Origin: Prochlorococcus sp. scB243_495K23
GTDB taxonomy: Bacteria > Cyanobacteriota > Cyanobacteriia > PCC-6307 > Cyanobiaceae
NCBI GenBank assembly: GCA_000635495.1
Contig: JFLW01000086.1
Location: forward strand, 62,001 to 126,000
Direction: 5' to 3'
Length of the DNA stretch: 64,000 nucleotides
The notes beneath the pieces are model-generated. The model did not search any database and had not been told where the DNA came from. It was given only the letters and a program-made list of their open reading frames with translations. Below are positions 20,978 through 29,693 of the stretch, one piece after another. The position numbers and the translations under genes are program-made. Position 1 is the stretch's first letter. Every line of letters starts with the position of its first letter.

Positions 20978-21916
20978 GTGAATATCACCTTTTTAGGAAC
21001 AAGTTCAGGGGTCCCATCCTTAACAAGAAATGTTTCTTCACTAGCACTTAAATTATCACAATCATCAGAAGTTTGGCTTTTTGATTGTGGAGAGGGAACG
21101 CAACATCAAATAATGAAAAGCAATATTAAATCTTCACAAATCAAGAAAATATTTATTACACATATGCATGGTGATCATATTTATGGTTTACCTGGACTTT
21201 TGGCTACCTTAGGTTTATCAGGCAATAGTGAGGGTATTGAAATTTACGGTCCTTCAGAGTTGAGAAGTTTTATAAATTCAGCACTTAAAAGTAGTTTTTG
21301 CAAATTGTCATTCCCATTACATTTTGTGGAAGTTGAAAATTTTGCATCAAAAAATAAAAATTTATTTGAAAACAACAAAATAAAAGTAAATTGCGCCTGC
21401 CTTAAACATAAAATACCTGCTTATGGTTATAGGGTTAGTGAAAGAGATAAGCCAGGTATATTTGATATCAAAAAAGCAGAGTCTCTAAAAATAGCACCTG
21501 GACCAATTTATTCAGAACTGCAAGAAGGTAAAAAAGTCGTATTAGCTGATGGGAGGGCATTTGATGGGAAAGAATTCTGCGGACCACCTAGAAAGGGAGA
21601 AAGTTTTGTTTATTGCACAGATACAGTCTTTAGCGAATCAGCTGTTTCACTATCGAAAAATGCCGATTTACTCGTACATGAATCAACATTTTCTCAGGAG
21701 GATGAGAGTATGGCCTATGAAAAATTGCATTCCACAACAATCATGGCTGCCAAAACAGCATTATTATCTAATACAAAAAAATTAATTATTACTCATTTAA
21801 GTCCAAGATACACTAATAAAAATTCAATTACACCAAGCGATTTGCTTAAAGAGGCGCAAAAAGTTTTCCCAAATACTCACCTTGCCAAAGATTTTCTAAC
21901 TGCAGAAATAAAATAA
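20978..21916 (+). CDS. rnz: Ribonuclease Z
   Basis: RNase Z cuts the 3' trailer from tRNA precursors. The metallo-beta-lactamase motif THMHGDH is at residues 61-67, and the other metal-binding elements include CLKHKIPAYGYRV, YCTDTVF and LVHESTFSQ. The 312-residue length is that of the short bacterial form. The start is a GTG at 20978 (GTGAATATCACC), which gives the canonical MNITFLGTSSGVPS opening. No earlier ATG fits. Confidence 0.95.
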   Translation: MNITFLGTSSGVPSLTRNVSSLALKLSQSSEVWLFDCGEGTQHQIMKSNIKSSQIKKIFITHMHGDHIYGLPGLLATLGLSGNSEGIEIYGPSELRSFINSALKSSFCKLSFPLHFVEVENFASKNKNLFENNKIKVNCACLKHKIPAYGYRVSERDKPGIFDIKKAESLKIAPGPIYSELQEGKKVVLADGRAFDGKEFCGPPRKGESFVYCTDTVFSESAVSLSKNADLLVHESTFSQEDESMAYEKLHSTTIMAAKTALLSNTKKLIITHLSPRYTNKNSITPSDLLKEAQKVFPNTHLAKDFLTAEIK

Positions 21917-21990
21917 ACTGCAACAGTTCGTTAGCAGGAGCGTTGTAAATGACCAACCCATGAAATAATAGTCTTAGGTTTTTCTATTTG

Positions 21991-22551
21991 ATGTCGATCG
22001 AAATGGTCTCTATTTTTTCATCACTACATAAGTCTTGTAAAAGACTATTTATTTTTCTTCCATTAATTATTGGATTACTTATTAATCCAATATCTGCAAA
22101 TGCACTCTATCCTAGTGATCCTTCATCAGTTGACGTTCTAAAAGATGATCTTCACGGTGCCGACCTTCATAATACTGAATATGTTAAATATGATTTATCT
22201 AATCAAGATTTAGGAGAAGCTAATCTTCAAGGAGCATATATGAGTGTAACTACAGCAAAAAACTCTAGTTTTAAAGGCGCCAATATGACAGACCTCATTG
22301 CATATGCAACACGCTTTGATAATGCTGACTTTACTGATGCAAATCTTACCAATGGTGAGCTAATGAAAAGTGTTTTTGATGGAGCAATTATTGATGGGGC
22401 AGACTTTACTGATGCAAATCTTGATCTTTCTCAGAGAAAATCATTATGTGAAAGAGCTAGTGGAACTAACTCACAAACTGGAGTTAATACAATTGATAGT
22501 CTTGAATGCACTGGCTTAAAAGGTTACATGCCTCCAAAGCCAAAAGCATAA
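21991..22551 (+). CDS. Exported pentapeptide-repeat protein (thylakoid lumenal type)
   Basis: The product begins with about 35 residues of basic-hydrophobic leader (RLFIFLPLIIGLLINPISANA), a typical signal peptide. It then has pentapeptide repeats of the A(D/N)Lxx kind (DLHGADLHNTEY, LGEANLQGAYM, FDNADFTDANLTNGEL, IDGADFTDANLDLS). Similar small proteins reside in the thylakoid lumen, so that location is inferred. The C-terminal part has two Cys residues (SLCERASG and LECTG) that could form a disulfide. A TTG immediately upstream (21988) and an ATG at 22003 are alternative starts. A strong terminator follows 37 bases after the stop. Confidence 0.8.
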   Translation: MSIEMVSIFSSLHKSCKRLFIFLPLIIGLLINPISANALYPSDPSSVDVLKDDLHGADLHNTEYVKYDLSNQDLGEANLQGAYMSVTTAKNSSFKGANMTDLIAYATRFDNADFTDANLTNGELMKSVFDGAIIDGADFTDANLDLSQRKSLCERASGTNSQTGVNTIDSLECTGLKGYMPPKPKA

Positions 22552-22560
22552 TATTTAAAG

Positions 22561-22929
22561 CTAATCAATTTCAGAAGGGAAGATATTACCAGGCTCTTTT
22601 GAGCCTGGTTTTTTGCTATACCACCATTCTTGTATATCAGAAGAAAATTTCTTTGAAAAAAGAGTTATAACTGTCACAACAGGTTTTGATCCAGGCTCCA
22701 TAATCTGTACTGAGTAAGATGGGCATTTTCTTGAAGCCATATCAGCAACGAACCTAGACCCTATTCTTCTCCAACTAGGCTCCTTACTTCTCCAAGCAAG
22801 CCTTGAGCAGGGCCAAGGTAACTCTTCCCTATCATAAAGTCTGCAACATGGTCCAATTACCTTATAACTGTACTGACCTCCATAACTTGATTGAACACTG
22901 CCAGTCTTGAAAAATTCAAATTTATCCAT
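22561..22929 (-). CDS. Conserved hypothetical protein, Cys- and Trp-rich
   Basis: The 122-residue soluble protein is unrecognised by name. It has notable VIGPCCRLYDREELPWPCSR and MASRKCPSYSVQIMEPGS stretches, with four Cys residues (a CC pair plus two singles) and several Trp. These might bind a metal or cluster, but no known motif is complete. It starts just downstream of the petF terminator. Its 3' end contains the terminator hairpin of the opposing pentapeptide gene, which constrains the last 15 codons. Confidence 0.7.
   Translation of the reverse strand: MDKFEFFKTGSVQSSYGGQYSYKVIGPCCRLYDREELPWPCSRLAWRSKEPSWRRIGSRFVADMASRKCPSYSVQIMEPGSKPVVTVITLFSKKFSSDIQEWWYSKKPGSKEPGNIFPSEID
22588..22616 (+). 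terminator. Rho-independent terminator of the pentapeptide gene, inside the opposing gene
   Basis: A perfect 9-base stem, ACCAGGCTC-TTTT-GAGCCTGGT, is followed by a T-run on the + strand. It lies 37 bases after the stop of the rightward pentapeptide gene, so it is its terminator. It also falls within the last codons of the convergent leftward gene, whose C-terminus KPGSKEPGN is encoded by the hairpin. Confidence 0.85.
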
Positions 22930-22935
22930 TTACAT

Positions 22936-22964
22936 AAAAATACCACCTTCATAGAGGGTGGCAG
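22936..22964 (-). terminator. Terminator of petF
   Basis: On the minus strand a stem CCACCC...GGTGG (loop of about 8 bases) is followed by TATTTTTATG. It lies about 45 bases past the petF stop and immediately ahead of the next leftward gene. Confidence 0.65.
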
Positions 22965-23007
22965 AGAAATAATCAATAATCAACTTAGAAAAGTAAAATT
23001 TTTATAA

Positions 23008-23307
23008 TTAGTACAATTCTTCCTCAGCATGAGTTGTAATTGTTACGTCAGATGTTGGATAAGCAACACAAGTAAGTACAAAACCGGCTTCTAGTTGATC
23101 GTCATCCAAGAAACTTTGATCTGATTGATCAACACTACCTGAAGTAACTTTTCCAGCACATGTTGAGCATGCTCCTGCTCTACAGGAATAAGGAAGATCG
23201 ATACCTTGTTCTTCAGCTGCATCGAGGATGTATTGGTCATCAGGAACTTCAATAGTTGAATTGAGGCCTTCACCTTCGCTGATGAGAGTAACTTTGTAAG
23301 AAGCCAT
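23008..23307 (-). CDS. petF: [2Fe-2S] ferredoxin, plant type
   Basis: This is the soluble electron carrier that takes electrons from photosystem I. The 99-residue length is typical. The cluster ligands Cys42, Cys47 and Cys50 lie in CRAGACSTC and Cys80 in VLTCVAYP. The acidic surface expected for docking to FNR is visible ([17 protein letters not shown]). It is followed by its own hairpin terminator, consistent with a highly expressed single-gene transcript. Confidence 0.97.
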   Translation of the reverse strand: MASYKVTLISEGEGLNSTIEVPDDQYILDAAEEQGIDLPYSCRAGACSTCAGKVTSGSVDQSDQSFLDDDQLEAGFVLTCVAYPTSDVTITTHAEEELY

Positions 23308-23435
23308 TTAAATAAAAAATTGTTGGTAATTAATACCTATCACATACATTTTTAACATCGATTAGGTCGATATGTGAGATTTTGAAGTAAAAAATGACAC
23401 AATAAAATGTATGAAAGAGTATCCATAAGAAAAAC

Positions 23436-24353
23436 TTATACTTGGGCGGGACCGCTGGTTTTTTGCGCAGAAATGCATGCCCAATCTTTTCTAGTTGATA
23501 CATCCAATAATTTCAAGTCATTTTGAATTAATATTTTTATAATTTCATCCTTTTGTGAATTAAGAATTCCACTGAAAATGACTTCCCCATTGTTTCTCAA
23601 GCACTTATAAATATTTGGAATCATTCCTTTTATTACTTCGGCAAGAATATTACATAAAACAAGATCAAATTGTTTGAGTTGATTTTTTAAAATTACCTCA
23701 TTAAAAGATCCCAAATATGTACTTAAATTGTTTAAATCACCGAAATTTAGTTGGAAATTAGATTTTGTTGAATTTATAGCTAAATAATCATTATCCACTG
23801 CATAAACCTCTTTTGCACCAAGCAATCTTGCGGCGACACTCAAAATCCCGCTACCACTACCAATATCTAATATCTTTTTATCAGAAAAAGAAATATTCTC
23901 CATTTTTTCCAAGCAAAGATAAGTCGAAGGGTGACTTCCTGTACCAAAGGCTGCTCCAGGATCAATTTTTATGATTTTTTTATCTTTAAACTTTTCATTT
24001 GGATTCATCCAACAAGGCAATATTAAAAGATGATTCCCTACTAATTCAGGTGCCCAATATTTCTTCCAGCTTGTCAACCAATCTTCCTCTTTAATAATAC
24101 TCCAATCAAAAAATTCATTCTCAGGGGCATTAATATTTAATAGTTTGCTAATTATTTTTTCAAAATCACACCTATAACTATCCCCCCAATCATCGACTGG
24201 AAGCCATATATTCACCTCTTTGTTATTTTCATTTTTAATTAAATATTCAAATGAAAAACTAAATATTCCCAGCTCGTTTAATTTCCAAATAATAATTTCT
24301 TCTGAATCACTTTCTATAAGAAAAGTTAGTTTATACCAATCCTTAGTTTCCAT
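23436..24353 (-). CDS. prmA: Ribosomal protein L11 methyltransferase
   Basis: PrmA trimethylates L11. The 305-residue product has an N-terminal domain (about 1-120). The SAM-binding core follows with [20 protein letters not shown], the motif I stretch [20 protein letters not shown], and the NPPY-like motif replaced by [11 protein letters not shown], as is usual in PrmA. It lies 18 bases downstream of serA on the same strand. Confidence 0.93.
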   Translation of the reverse strand: METKDWYKLTFLIESDSEEIIIWKLNELGIFSFSFEYLIKNENNKEVNIWLPVDDWGDSYRCDFEKIISKLLNINAPENEFFDWSIIKEEDWLTSWKKYWAPELVGNHLLILPCWMNPNEKFKDKKIIKIDPGAAFGTGSHPSTYLCLEKMENISFSDKKILDIGSGSGILSVAARLLGAKEVYAVDNDYLAINSTKSNFQLNFGDLNNLSTYLGSFNEVILKNQLKQFDLVLCNILAEVIKGMIPNIYKCLRNNGEVIFSGILNSQKDEIIKILIQNDLKLLDVSTRKDWACISAQKTSGPAQV

Positions 24354-24371
24354 TGATTAGGACAAGACTCG

Positions 24372-25958
24372 TTATAAAGTAACTGGATTAGCATTGGTAA
24401 TTCCCTCTACCTCAAGAATGGTATCAAGCAACTTATTAGGTATTGGATCATCAATACTTAGAACCATAACAGCTTCCCCTCTAACAATTTTGCGTCCAAC
24501 TTGCATTGAGGCAATATTTACATTATTGCTACCTAATAAAGACCCCAGTTTACCAATAATACCTGGCATATCTCTGTGCCTAGTAACTAACATATATCTA
24601 CTTGGCGATACGTTAACTGGGTATTGATCAATACTAATAATTCTTAATTCCCCATCAGCAAAAATGCTTCCCGCTACGCTGTGGTCGCCATTATCTCCAT
24701 AAGTAGTCAACTGAAGCGACCCACTAGCAAATTCAGGTCTTGCCTCATCTTTATTCTCGACTACTGAAATACCTCTTGAATCTGCTTCTAGCGAAGCATT
24801 CACATAATTAATCCTATCTCCCAAAGCTTTACTTAGAAGACCTTTTAGACTGGCTATTATTAATGGCTGAGAAGGATGTTGAACAAATTCCCCTTGAAGC
24901 TTTACTTCTAGTTTCTGTATCTGTCCACCTGAAAGCTGACTTATAAGTAGACCCATTGTTTCTGCCAACTGCAAATGAGGTTTTAGGCTATCCATAATAT
25001 CAGGGCTCAAACCTGGAATATTTACTGCAGTTCTAGCAGATAAACCAAGCAAGACATCTCTTATTTGTTCTGCAACATCAACAGCTACATTTTCTTGTGC
25101 TTCCCGAGTAGATGCTCCTAAGTGTGGGGTAAGGATAAGATTCTTTTCAACCCTCAAAAGTGGTGAATCAGATTCCAGTGGTTCTTTAGAAAAGACATCT
25201 ATTGCAGCACCTCCAATCATTGATTTATTTAAAGCTTCTGATAGTGCTTCTTCGTCAATCAAGCCTCCTCGAGCACAATTAATTAATTTAGCGCTATTTT
25301 TCATGCTTTTAAGCACATCCATATTTACTAAATTCTCTGTTTCTGGTGTGCGAGGCAAATGCAAAGTTACATAATCAGATTGTCGAAATAAATCCTCTAG
25401 TTCAGATAATTTAACTTGTATTTGTTGAGCTCTTTCAGTTGAAACGAAGGGATCATATCCGCAAACTTCCATTCCCAATGCATTAGCAACTTTAGCTACA
25501 TGAGCACCAATTTTTCCTAAACCTACTACACCTAATTTTTTCTTATAAAGCTCATTACCAACAAATTTCTTTCTTTCCCATTTACCTAATAAAGTACTAC
25601 TATTAGCAATTGGAATATGTCTAGATAAAGCCAACATCATAGCTATAGTATGTTCAGCAGCAGCTATTGTGTTACCCCCAGGAGAATTAACAACAAGAAC
25701 TCCTTTTTGCGTAGCAGCCTTAACATCTACATTATCAACTCCAACTCCCGCTCTTCCAATAATTCTCAGTTTACTTGAAGAGTTAATGATTTCTTCAGTC
25801 ACTTGAGTACCAGAGCGAATCATTAAAGCATCATAATCTTTAATAATTGAAGCTAGCTCAGAGTCTGAGATCCCTATCATCTGATCAACCTGAGCAACTT
25901 GTGAAAGAATATCTATTCCTGTTTGATCAATTGGATCTGTAATGAGAACTTTTGTCAT
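24372..25958 (-). CDS. serA: D-3-phosphoglycerate dehydrogenase
   Basis: SerA starts serine synthesis by oxidising 3-phosphoglycerate. The 528-residue long form has a substrate domain, an NAD domain with GVVGLGKIGAHVA (about residues 143-155), and catalytic Arg/Glu/His in NCARGGLIDEEAL, DVFSKEPL and LTPHLGAST. An intervening domain and a C-terminal ACT domain (about 455-528, MLVTRHRDMPGIIGKLGSLLG) complete it. The ACT domain implies serine feedback. It is co-transcribed with prmA. Confidence 0.97.
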   Translation of the reverse strand: MTKVLITDPIDQTGIDILSQVAQVDQMIGISDSELASIIKDYDALMIRSGTQVTEEIINSSSKLRIIGRAGVGVDNVDVKAATQKGVLVVNSPGGNTIAAAEHTIAMMLALSRHIPIANSSTLLGKWERKKFVGNELYKKKLGVVGLGKIGAHVAKVANALGMEVCGYDPFVSTERAQQIQVKLSELEDLFRQSDYVTLHLPRTPETENLVNMDVLKSMKNSAKLINCARGGLIDEEALSEALNKSMIGGAAIDVFSKEPLESDSPLLRVEKNLILTPHLGASTREAQENVAVDVAEQIRDVLLGLSARTAVNIPGLSPDIMDSLKPHLQLAETMGLLISQLSGGQIQKLEVKLQGEFVQHPSQPLIIASLKGLLSKALGDRINYVNASLEADSRGISVVENKDEARPEFASGSLQLTTYGDNGDHSVAGSIFADGELRIISIDQYPVNVSPSRYMLVTRHRDMPGIIGKLGSLLGSNNVNIASMQVGRKIVRGEAVMVLSIDDPIPNKLLDTILEVEGITNANPVTL

Positions 25959-26057
25959 TTAAGATTGGTTCTTTAATCTTTTACTTTAACTTAATCTATA
26001 GTGTATGTATCTTATTTTATTAATTTGAATAAAACACAAACATTTGAGGATTGAAAT

Positions 26058-26624
26058 TTGACTAAAAGTATTGTGATATTTGAAGACATTGATAAATGTA
26101 TCCAGCTATTTAATGTTTTCGAAGAAAAATCAGTAATGCTCTCTGAAGCTATTTTGATCCCGCCAATAAGCGAGAAAATATCATCAGACGAAACAGAATT
26201 GTTAAATTCGAAAGCAAATATCTTATTCAAATCTCAAAATTTTGAAGATATAAGAATCTTAAATCCTAAACTTGATAGAAAGATCAGACAAAAAGACATG
26301 AGTAGATGGCTGATGCCTTTTGGGTTTATAGCTGGAATAGCTTTTTCTAATATGACAAATTTATCTACCTTCAGCTTTCTTGGTTTAAATAACATCGGAG
26401 AATCATTAATTGGAGGTCTTTTAGGAATGGGTTCAGGATATTTAGGGAGCATTGTTTCTTCTGCAAGTATCAACATTAATAGAAATAAAGAGTTAAGATC
26501 AATCATTAATTTTAATAAAGAGGGTAAATGGCTTGTTCTAATTGAGAATCAAATTGGAACCGAATTACCATGGGCTTTGATAAAACAATCAGAAGCAAAA
26601 GATATAATTTTTTTAGAAGGCTAA
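26058..26624 (+). CDS. Conserved membrane-associated hypothetical protein
   Basis: The 188-residue product has a soluble N-terminal half, two adjacent glycine-rich hydrophobic segments (about 98-117 and 120-145, with GGLLGMGSGYLGSI), and a C-terminal ~40-residue soluble end. I do not recognise a named family. The start is a TTG at 26058. It ends directly against the ATG of the PSII S4 gene (no intervening base), so the two are almost surely co-translated and may work together. Confidence 0.75.
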   Translation: MTKSIVIFEDIDKCIQLFNVFEEKSVMLSEAILIPPISEKISSDETELLNSKANILFKSQNFEDIRILNPKLDRKIRQKDMSRWLMPFGFIAGIAFSNMTNLSTFSFLGLNNIGESLIGGLLGMGSGYLGSIVSSASININRNKELRSIINFNKEGKWLVLIENQIGTELPWALIKQSEAKDIIFLEG

Positions 26625-27416
26625 ATGATTGACTTAAAAGAAATCTTAATAAATTCAAACTATAAAAAAGAAACTGAGGAATTAATAAATATTGCTAACT
26701 TAGCTTACAAACACTGGGAAACTTATTGGACTGGGTTTAATTCAACTTATGTTTGCGAAGAGATTTTAAAAGATTTTGAAAATTTAAATGATTTCAAATT
26801 TTTTATTTATGGAGGATTCTCTTCTTCACAAAGATCTAGGATAGCTTGCTTTAGAGGAGATAACATTCCAGAAGAGGATGCTCTAAAAAGTAATTTTCCA
26901 GCGCAAGGAATAAAAATTAATGGAAATTTTTTATTTGATAATGCTACACAAGACGACTTTAGATCACTCTTAATTGAAAATGGGGTTAATCAAATAAAAG
27001 TTGGAGACATATGGACTATTGGCGATAGGGGAGCACAAGGGATAATTGATAATTCAGATATTAAGCATCTAGATGAAAAGATTATTTATTTGAGAGACGT
27101 AAAAGTAAAAGTTAATGTAGTAGGTATAGATGAATTACAAATACCTTCTGGAAGATCAAAAAAACTTGTCAATACAGTAGAGGCTTCAACAAGATTAGAT
27201 GCTATAGCTTCAGCTGGCTTTAGGGTATCACGAACCAAAATCATTGAAAGGATAGAAAATGGAATGCTCAGATTAAATGGAAGCAAAGTTAATAAGCCAA
27301 CTATTAATCTTAAAATTGGAGACAAACTAGAACTTGAAAATAAAGGATTTATCGAAATTCTAAATTTAGAAATGACCAAAAGAGAACGATGGAAAGTTAA
27401 ATTACTTAGAAAATGA
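26625..27416 (+). CDS. Photosystem II S4 domain protein
   Basis: The 263-residue product belongs to the cyanobacterial and chloroplast S4-domain family linked to photosystem II biogenesis. The N-terminal ~180 residues contain the YLM-type RNA-binding region (FFIYGGFSSSQRSRIACFR, VGDIWTIGDRGAQGII). The C-terminal S4 domain (about 188-250) carries STRLDAIASAGFRVSRTKII and LRLNGSKVNKPTINLKIGD. It begins immediately after the preceding gene's stop codon. A tRNA-Val gene follows 50 bases downstream. Confidence 0.88.
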   Translation: MIDLKEILINSNYKKETEELINIANLAYKHWETYWTGFNSTYVCEEILKDFENLNDFKFFIYGGFSSSQRSRIACFRGDNIPEEDALKSNFPAQGIKINGNFLFDNATQDDFRSLLIENGVNQIKVGDIWTIGDRGAQGIIDNSDIKHLDEKIIYLRDVKVKVNVVGIDELQIPSGRSKKLVNTVEASTRLDAIASAGFRVSRTKIIERIENGMLRLNGSKVNKPTINLKIGDKLELENKGFIEILNLEMTKRERWKVKLLRK

Positions 27417-27465
27417 AACGCAACCTGCTATTTTCTTATAAGGGGGATTAAAAATTCTTCAATTT

Positions 27466-27537
27466 GGGCGATTAGCTCAGTGGTAGAGCACTACCTCGAC
27501 ACGGTAGTGGCCACTGGTTCGAATCCAGTATCGCCCA
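27466..27537 (+). tRNA. tRNA-Val (anticodon GAC)
   Basis: The 72-base sequence folds into a full cloverleaf. The acceptor stem is GGGCGAT/ATCGCCC, the D stem GCTC/GAGC, and the anticodon stem CTACC/GGTAG with the 7-base loop TCGACAC (anticodon GAC). The T arm is ACTGG-TTCGAAT-CCAGT, with discriminator A. The 3' CCA is not encoded (the sequence continues TAAA). Confidence 0.97.
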
Positions 27538-27604
27538 TAAAAACTTTTGAAGACCTAGGTTATATCCACAGAAAATAATTTCATTTTTTAGATTATTTAA
27601 AAAG

Positions 27605-28225
27605 ATGAAACTTAATCAAATAATTAACTTACATAAGGGACTCACTGCATTTGTAGTGATAGGTCTTATGATTTTTTTTGATAATTTTACGATCGCTCCC
27701 TACGTTTATTTAGCTCTGCATGGTACTTATGGATTACTTTGGCTTCTAAAAGAAAAGATATTCCCAGATCCTTATTTTAAAGAAAAAATCAATTTTTTAA
27801 CATCAGTTACTGGTTTTATTTTCCTTGGAAGTTACTGGGTAGCTCCCTACATCCTTATCTCATCTCAGAAATCTGTTCCAAATATCGTAATAGCTGCATC
27901 AGTTTCTATAAATATATTTGGTGTGTTTCTACACTTTGCTAGTGATGCCCAAAAATATTTTTCTCTTAAATTAAAAAAAGATCTAATTAGAGAGGGATTT
28001 TTCAAAAATATAAGGAATACAAATTATCTAGGAGAAATACTAATTTATCTATCATTCGCCATACTTTCAATGAGTTTCATACCATTAGTAATTCTTGCAT
28101 TATTTTTCTCTATAGTTTTTCTACCAAGAATGATAAAAAAAGATAAATCACTCTCAAAATATGATTCATTCGACGAATACAAAAAGAAAAGTGGTCTTAT
28201 ATTGCCTAAATTAAATGCCAGATAA
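27605..28225 (+). CDS. DUF1295/isoprenylcysteine-methyltransferase-like membrane protein
   Basis: The 206-residue product has five to six hydrophobic segments. The C-terminal region with LIREGFFKNIRNTNYLGEIL and a late double-basic segment matches the steroid-5-alpha-reductase/DUF1295/ICMT superfamily, which binds SAM or NADPH at the membrane face. The exact reaction cannot be deduced. It overlaps the next gene by 11 bases. Confidence 0.75.
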   Translation: MKLNQIINLHKGLTAFVVIGLMIFFDNFTIAPYVYLALHGTYGLLWLLKEKIFPDPYFKEKINFLTSVTGFIFLGSYWVAPYILISSQKSVPNIVIAASVSINIFGVFLHFASDAQKYFSLKLKKDLIREGFFKNIRNTNYLGEILIYLSFAILSMSFIPLVILALFFSIVFLPRMIKKDKSLSKYDSFDEYKKKSGLILPKLNAR

Positions 28226-28766
28226 CAACTTACCCAGTTGGAGGCAAGATTTAAAATCTTCTAGAAAAAAAGAGGGCAAATCACCATCTAATAGATGGAT
28301 ACAGCTTGCAACAGTCAGCGAAAAAAATGAGCCAAGACTAAGAACAGTTGTTTTCAGAGGATGGCATAAAAATAGTTCAATGATTATTTTTACAGATAGA
28401 AGAAGTGAAAAAATTGGGCATTTAAAATCCAACCCTAATGCAGAAATATTATGGTTCTTTTTGAAAACCAAATCACAATATAGATTCAAAGGAAAAATAT
28501 ATGAATTAAGTGATAACAAAAATTATTGGGATTTATTATCAGAAAAATCAAAATCTTCTTGGTTTTGGGGATCTCCTGGAGAGAAAATAAAATCAAAAGT
28601 CAAATCTCCTTATGAAATATTATCCAATCTTCCCAAGTCAGAAAATTTCGTAGTTCTAAATTTTGAAATCGATTCAGTTGATCTTCTTAAATTAGAACAG
28701 CCTGTTCATAAAAGATATCTTTGGGAAAAGAGTAAGAAATGGGAAAAAGTTGAAATAAATCCTTAA
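28215..28766 (+). CDS. Pyridoxamine 5'-phosphate oxidase-like FMN protein
   Basis: The 183-residue product belongs to the PNPOx-like split-barrel flavoproteins. RWIQLATVSEKNEPRLRTVV and MIIFTDRRSEKIGHLKSNP correspond to the FMN-binding strands, and AEILWFFLKTKSQYRFKG follows. It resembles the short cyanobacterial PPOX-class subgroup rather than true PdxH, so a B6 role is not certain. The start overlaps the preceding membrane protein gene by 11 bases. Confidence 0.8.
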   Translation: MPDNNLPSWRQDLKSSRKKEGKSPSNRWIQLATVSEKNEPRLRTVVFRGWHKNSSMIIFTDRRSEKIGHLKSNPNAEILWFFLKTKSQYRFKGKIYELSDNKNYWDLLSEKSKSSWFWGSPGEKIKSKVKSPYEILSNLPKSENFVVLNFEIDSVDLLKLEQPVHKRYLWEKSKKWEKVEINP

Positions 28767-28840
28767 ATATTTCTAAATTGTATATTTAGGTTGAAAAACA
28801 TATAGTGATCAGTCAGTTTTAAAAAAGAAGTATTATTCAT

Positions 28841-29014
28841 ATGAATTTTTCAGAAATTCCAGAAAACCCTTTTATTTTTTTATCTTGGGTTACTGCTATA
28901 GGGCTATTTATAAGTCTTTCTGAAGCAACAATTAAGATAAAACTTGAGAAGAGAAACAGTTATAGAAAAAGGTTAGAACTAATCAATAACCTTTATCCTA
29001 AAAAGTTAGCTTGA
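28841..29014 (+). CDS. Small single-span membrane protein
   Basis: This 57-codon gene starts at the ATG at 28841. The product has an acidic N-terminus (MNFSEIPENP), one hydrophobic segment (about residues 11-28) and a basic C-terminal helix (KIKLEKRNSYRKRLEL). It overlaps the 3' end of the convergent DoxX gene by 9 bases. Function unknown. Confidence 0.6.
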   Translation: MNFSEIPENPFIFLSWVTAIGLFISLSEATIKIKLEKRNSYRKRLELINNLYPKKLA

Positions 29015-29557
29015 AGTATCTGAGAGAATGTTCGCCTGCAGAAATTGAAATAAGCCACCTTTGCTTGTTTCTTCTTTAACTTCGACTACCTTAGAATTTT
29101 TTGATTTTGTTGAAGGAATAATTTCCCCATCATCTTCTGATTTCAAAATTCTGATAATCACTTCATCTAAGGAGAAATTACCAGGACCTGTTAATGCAAT
29201 TGAAGTTGCTGAAGCGAAATATAGAAGTAAAAGCTCTAGTAAGAAAATATTAAAACCTGAAGTAACAAGTGCATGGTATATGGCGACAGAAATTGTTCCC
29301 ACTATTGCCAAAGCCCCGAATCTTGTAGCTAAGCCAATAATTAGTAGCCAACTACCGCCTATTTCAGAGAATGCAGCTATATATGATAAAAATATTGGGA
29401 ATGGAAGATGTAAAGGTCTGACGAAAGCATCAGCGAAATTTTCTATATTTGCTAATTTTTCATAACCGTGATGAATGAGAACAGTTCCAGTTATAACTCT
29501 CAGAATTAATAAAGCAGTATCTTTGCTAAACGACTTGGTAAGAATTGTTGAAAGCAC
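29006..29557 (-). CDS. DoxX family membrane protein
   Basis: The 183-residue protein has four hydrophobic segments, with ALLILRVITGTVLIHHGYEK at the start and FSEIGGSWLLIIGLATRFGA in the middle, as in DoxX/YphA proteins. A soluble tail of about 45 residues (ILKSEDDGEIIPSTKSKN onward) is added at the C-terminus. DoxX proteins are poorly characterised quinone- or redox-related membrane proteins. A second, shorter DoxX gene lies at 55.6 kb. Confidence 0.82.
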   Translation of the reverse strand: MLSTILTKSFSKDTALLILRVITGTVLIHHGYEKLANIENFADAFVRPLHLPFPIFLSYIAAFSEIGGSWLLIIGLATRFGALAIVGTISVAIYHALVTSGFNIFLLELLLLYFASATSIALTGPGNFSLDEVIIRILKSEDDGEIIPSTKSKNSKVVEVKEETSKGGLFQFLQANILSDTSS

Positions 29558-29693
29558 TATTAAAAAATTATCCTTAAGTAAAAATAACTAGTAACAGTAT
29601 CCATCGTGGATTAAACCGCAAAAGTCGCATCTAATTAAGTATTTATACTTAGTGCTTCAATGAATTCTTTTTCTGATTAGGAATTCAACTAAG

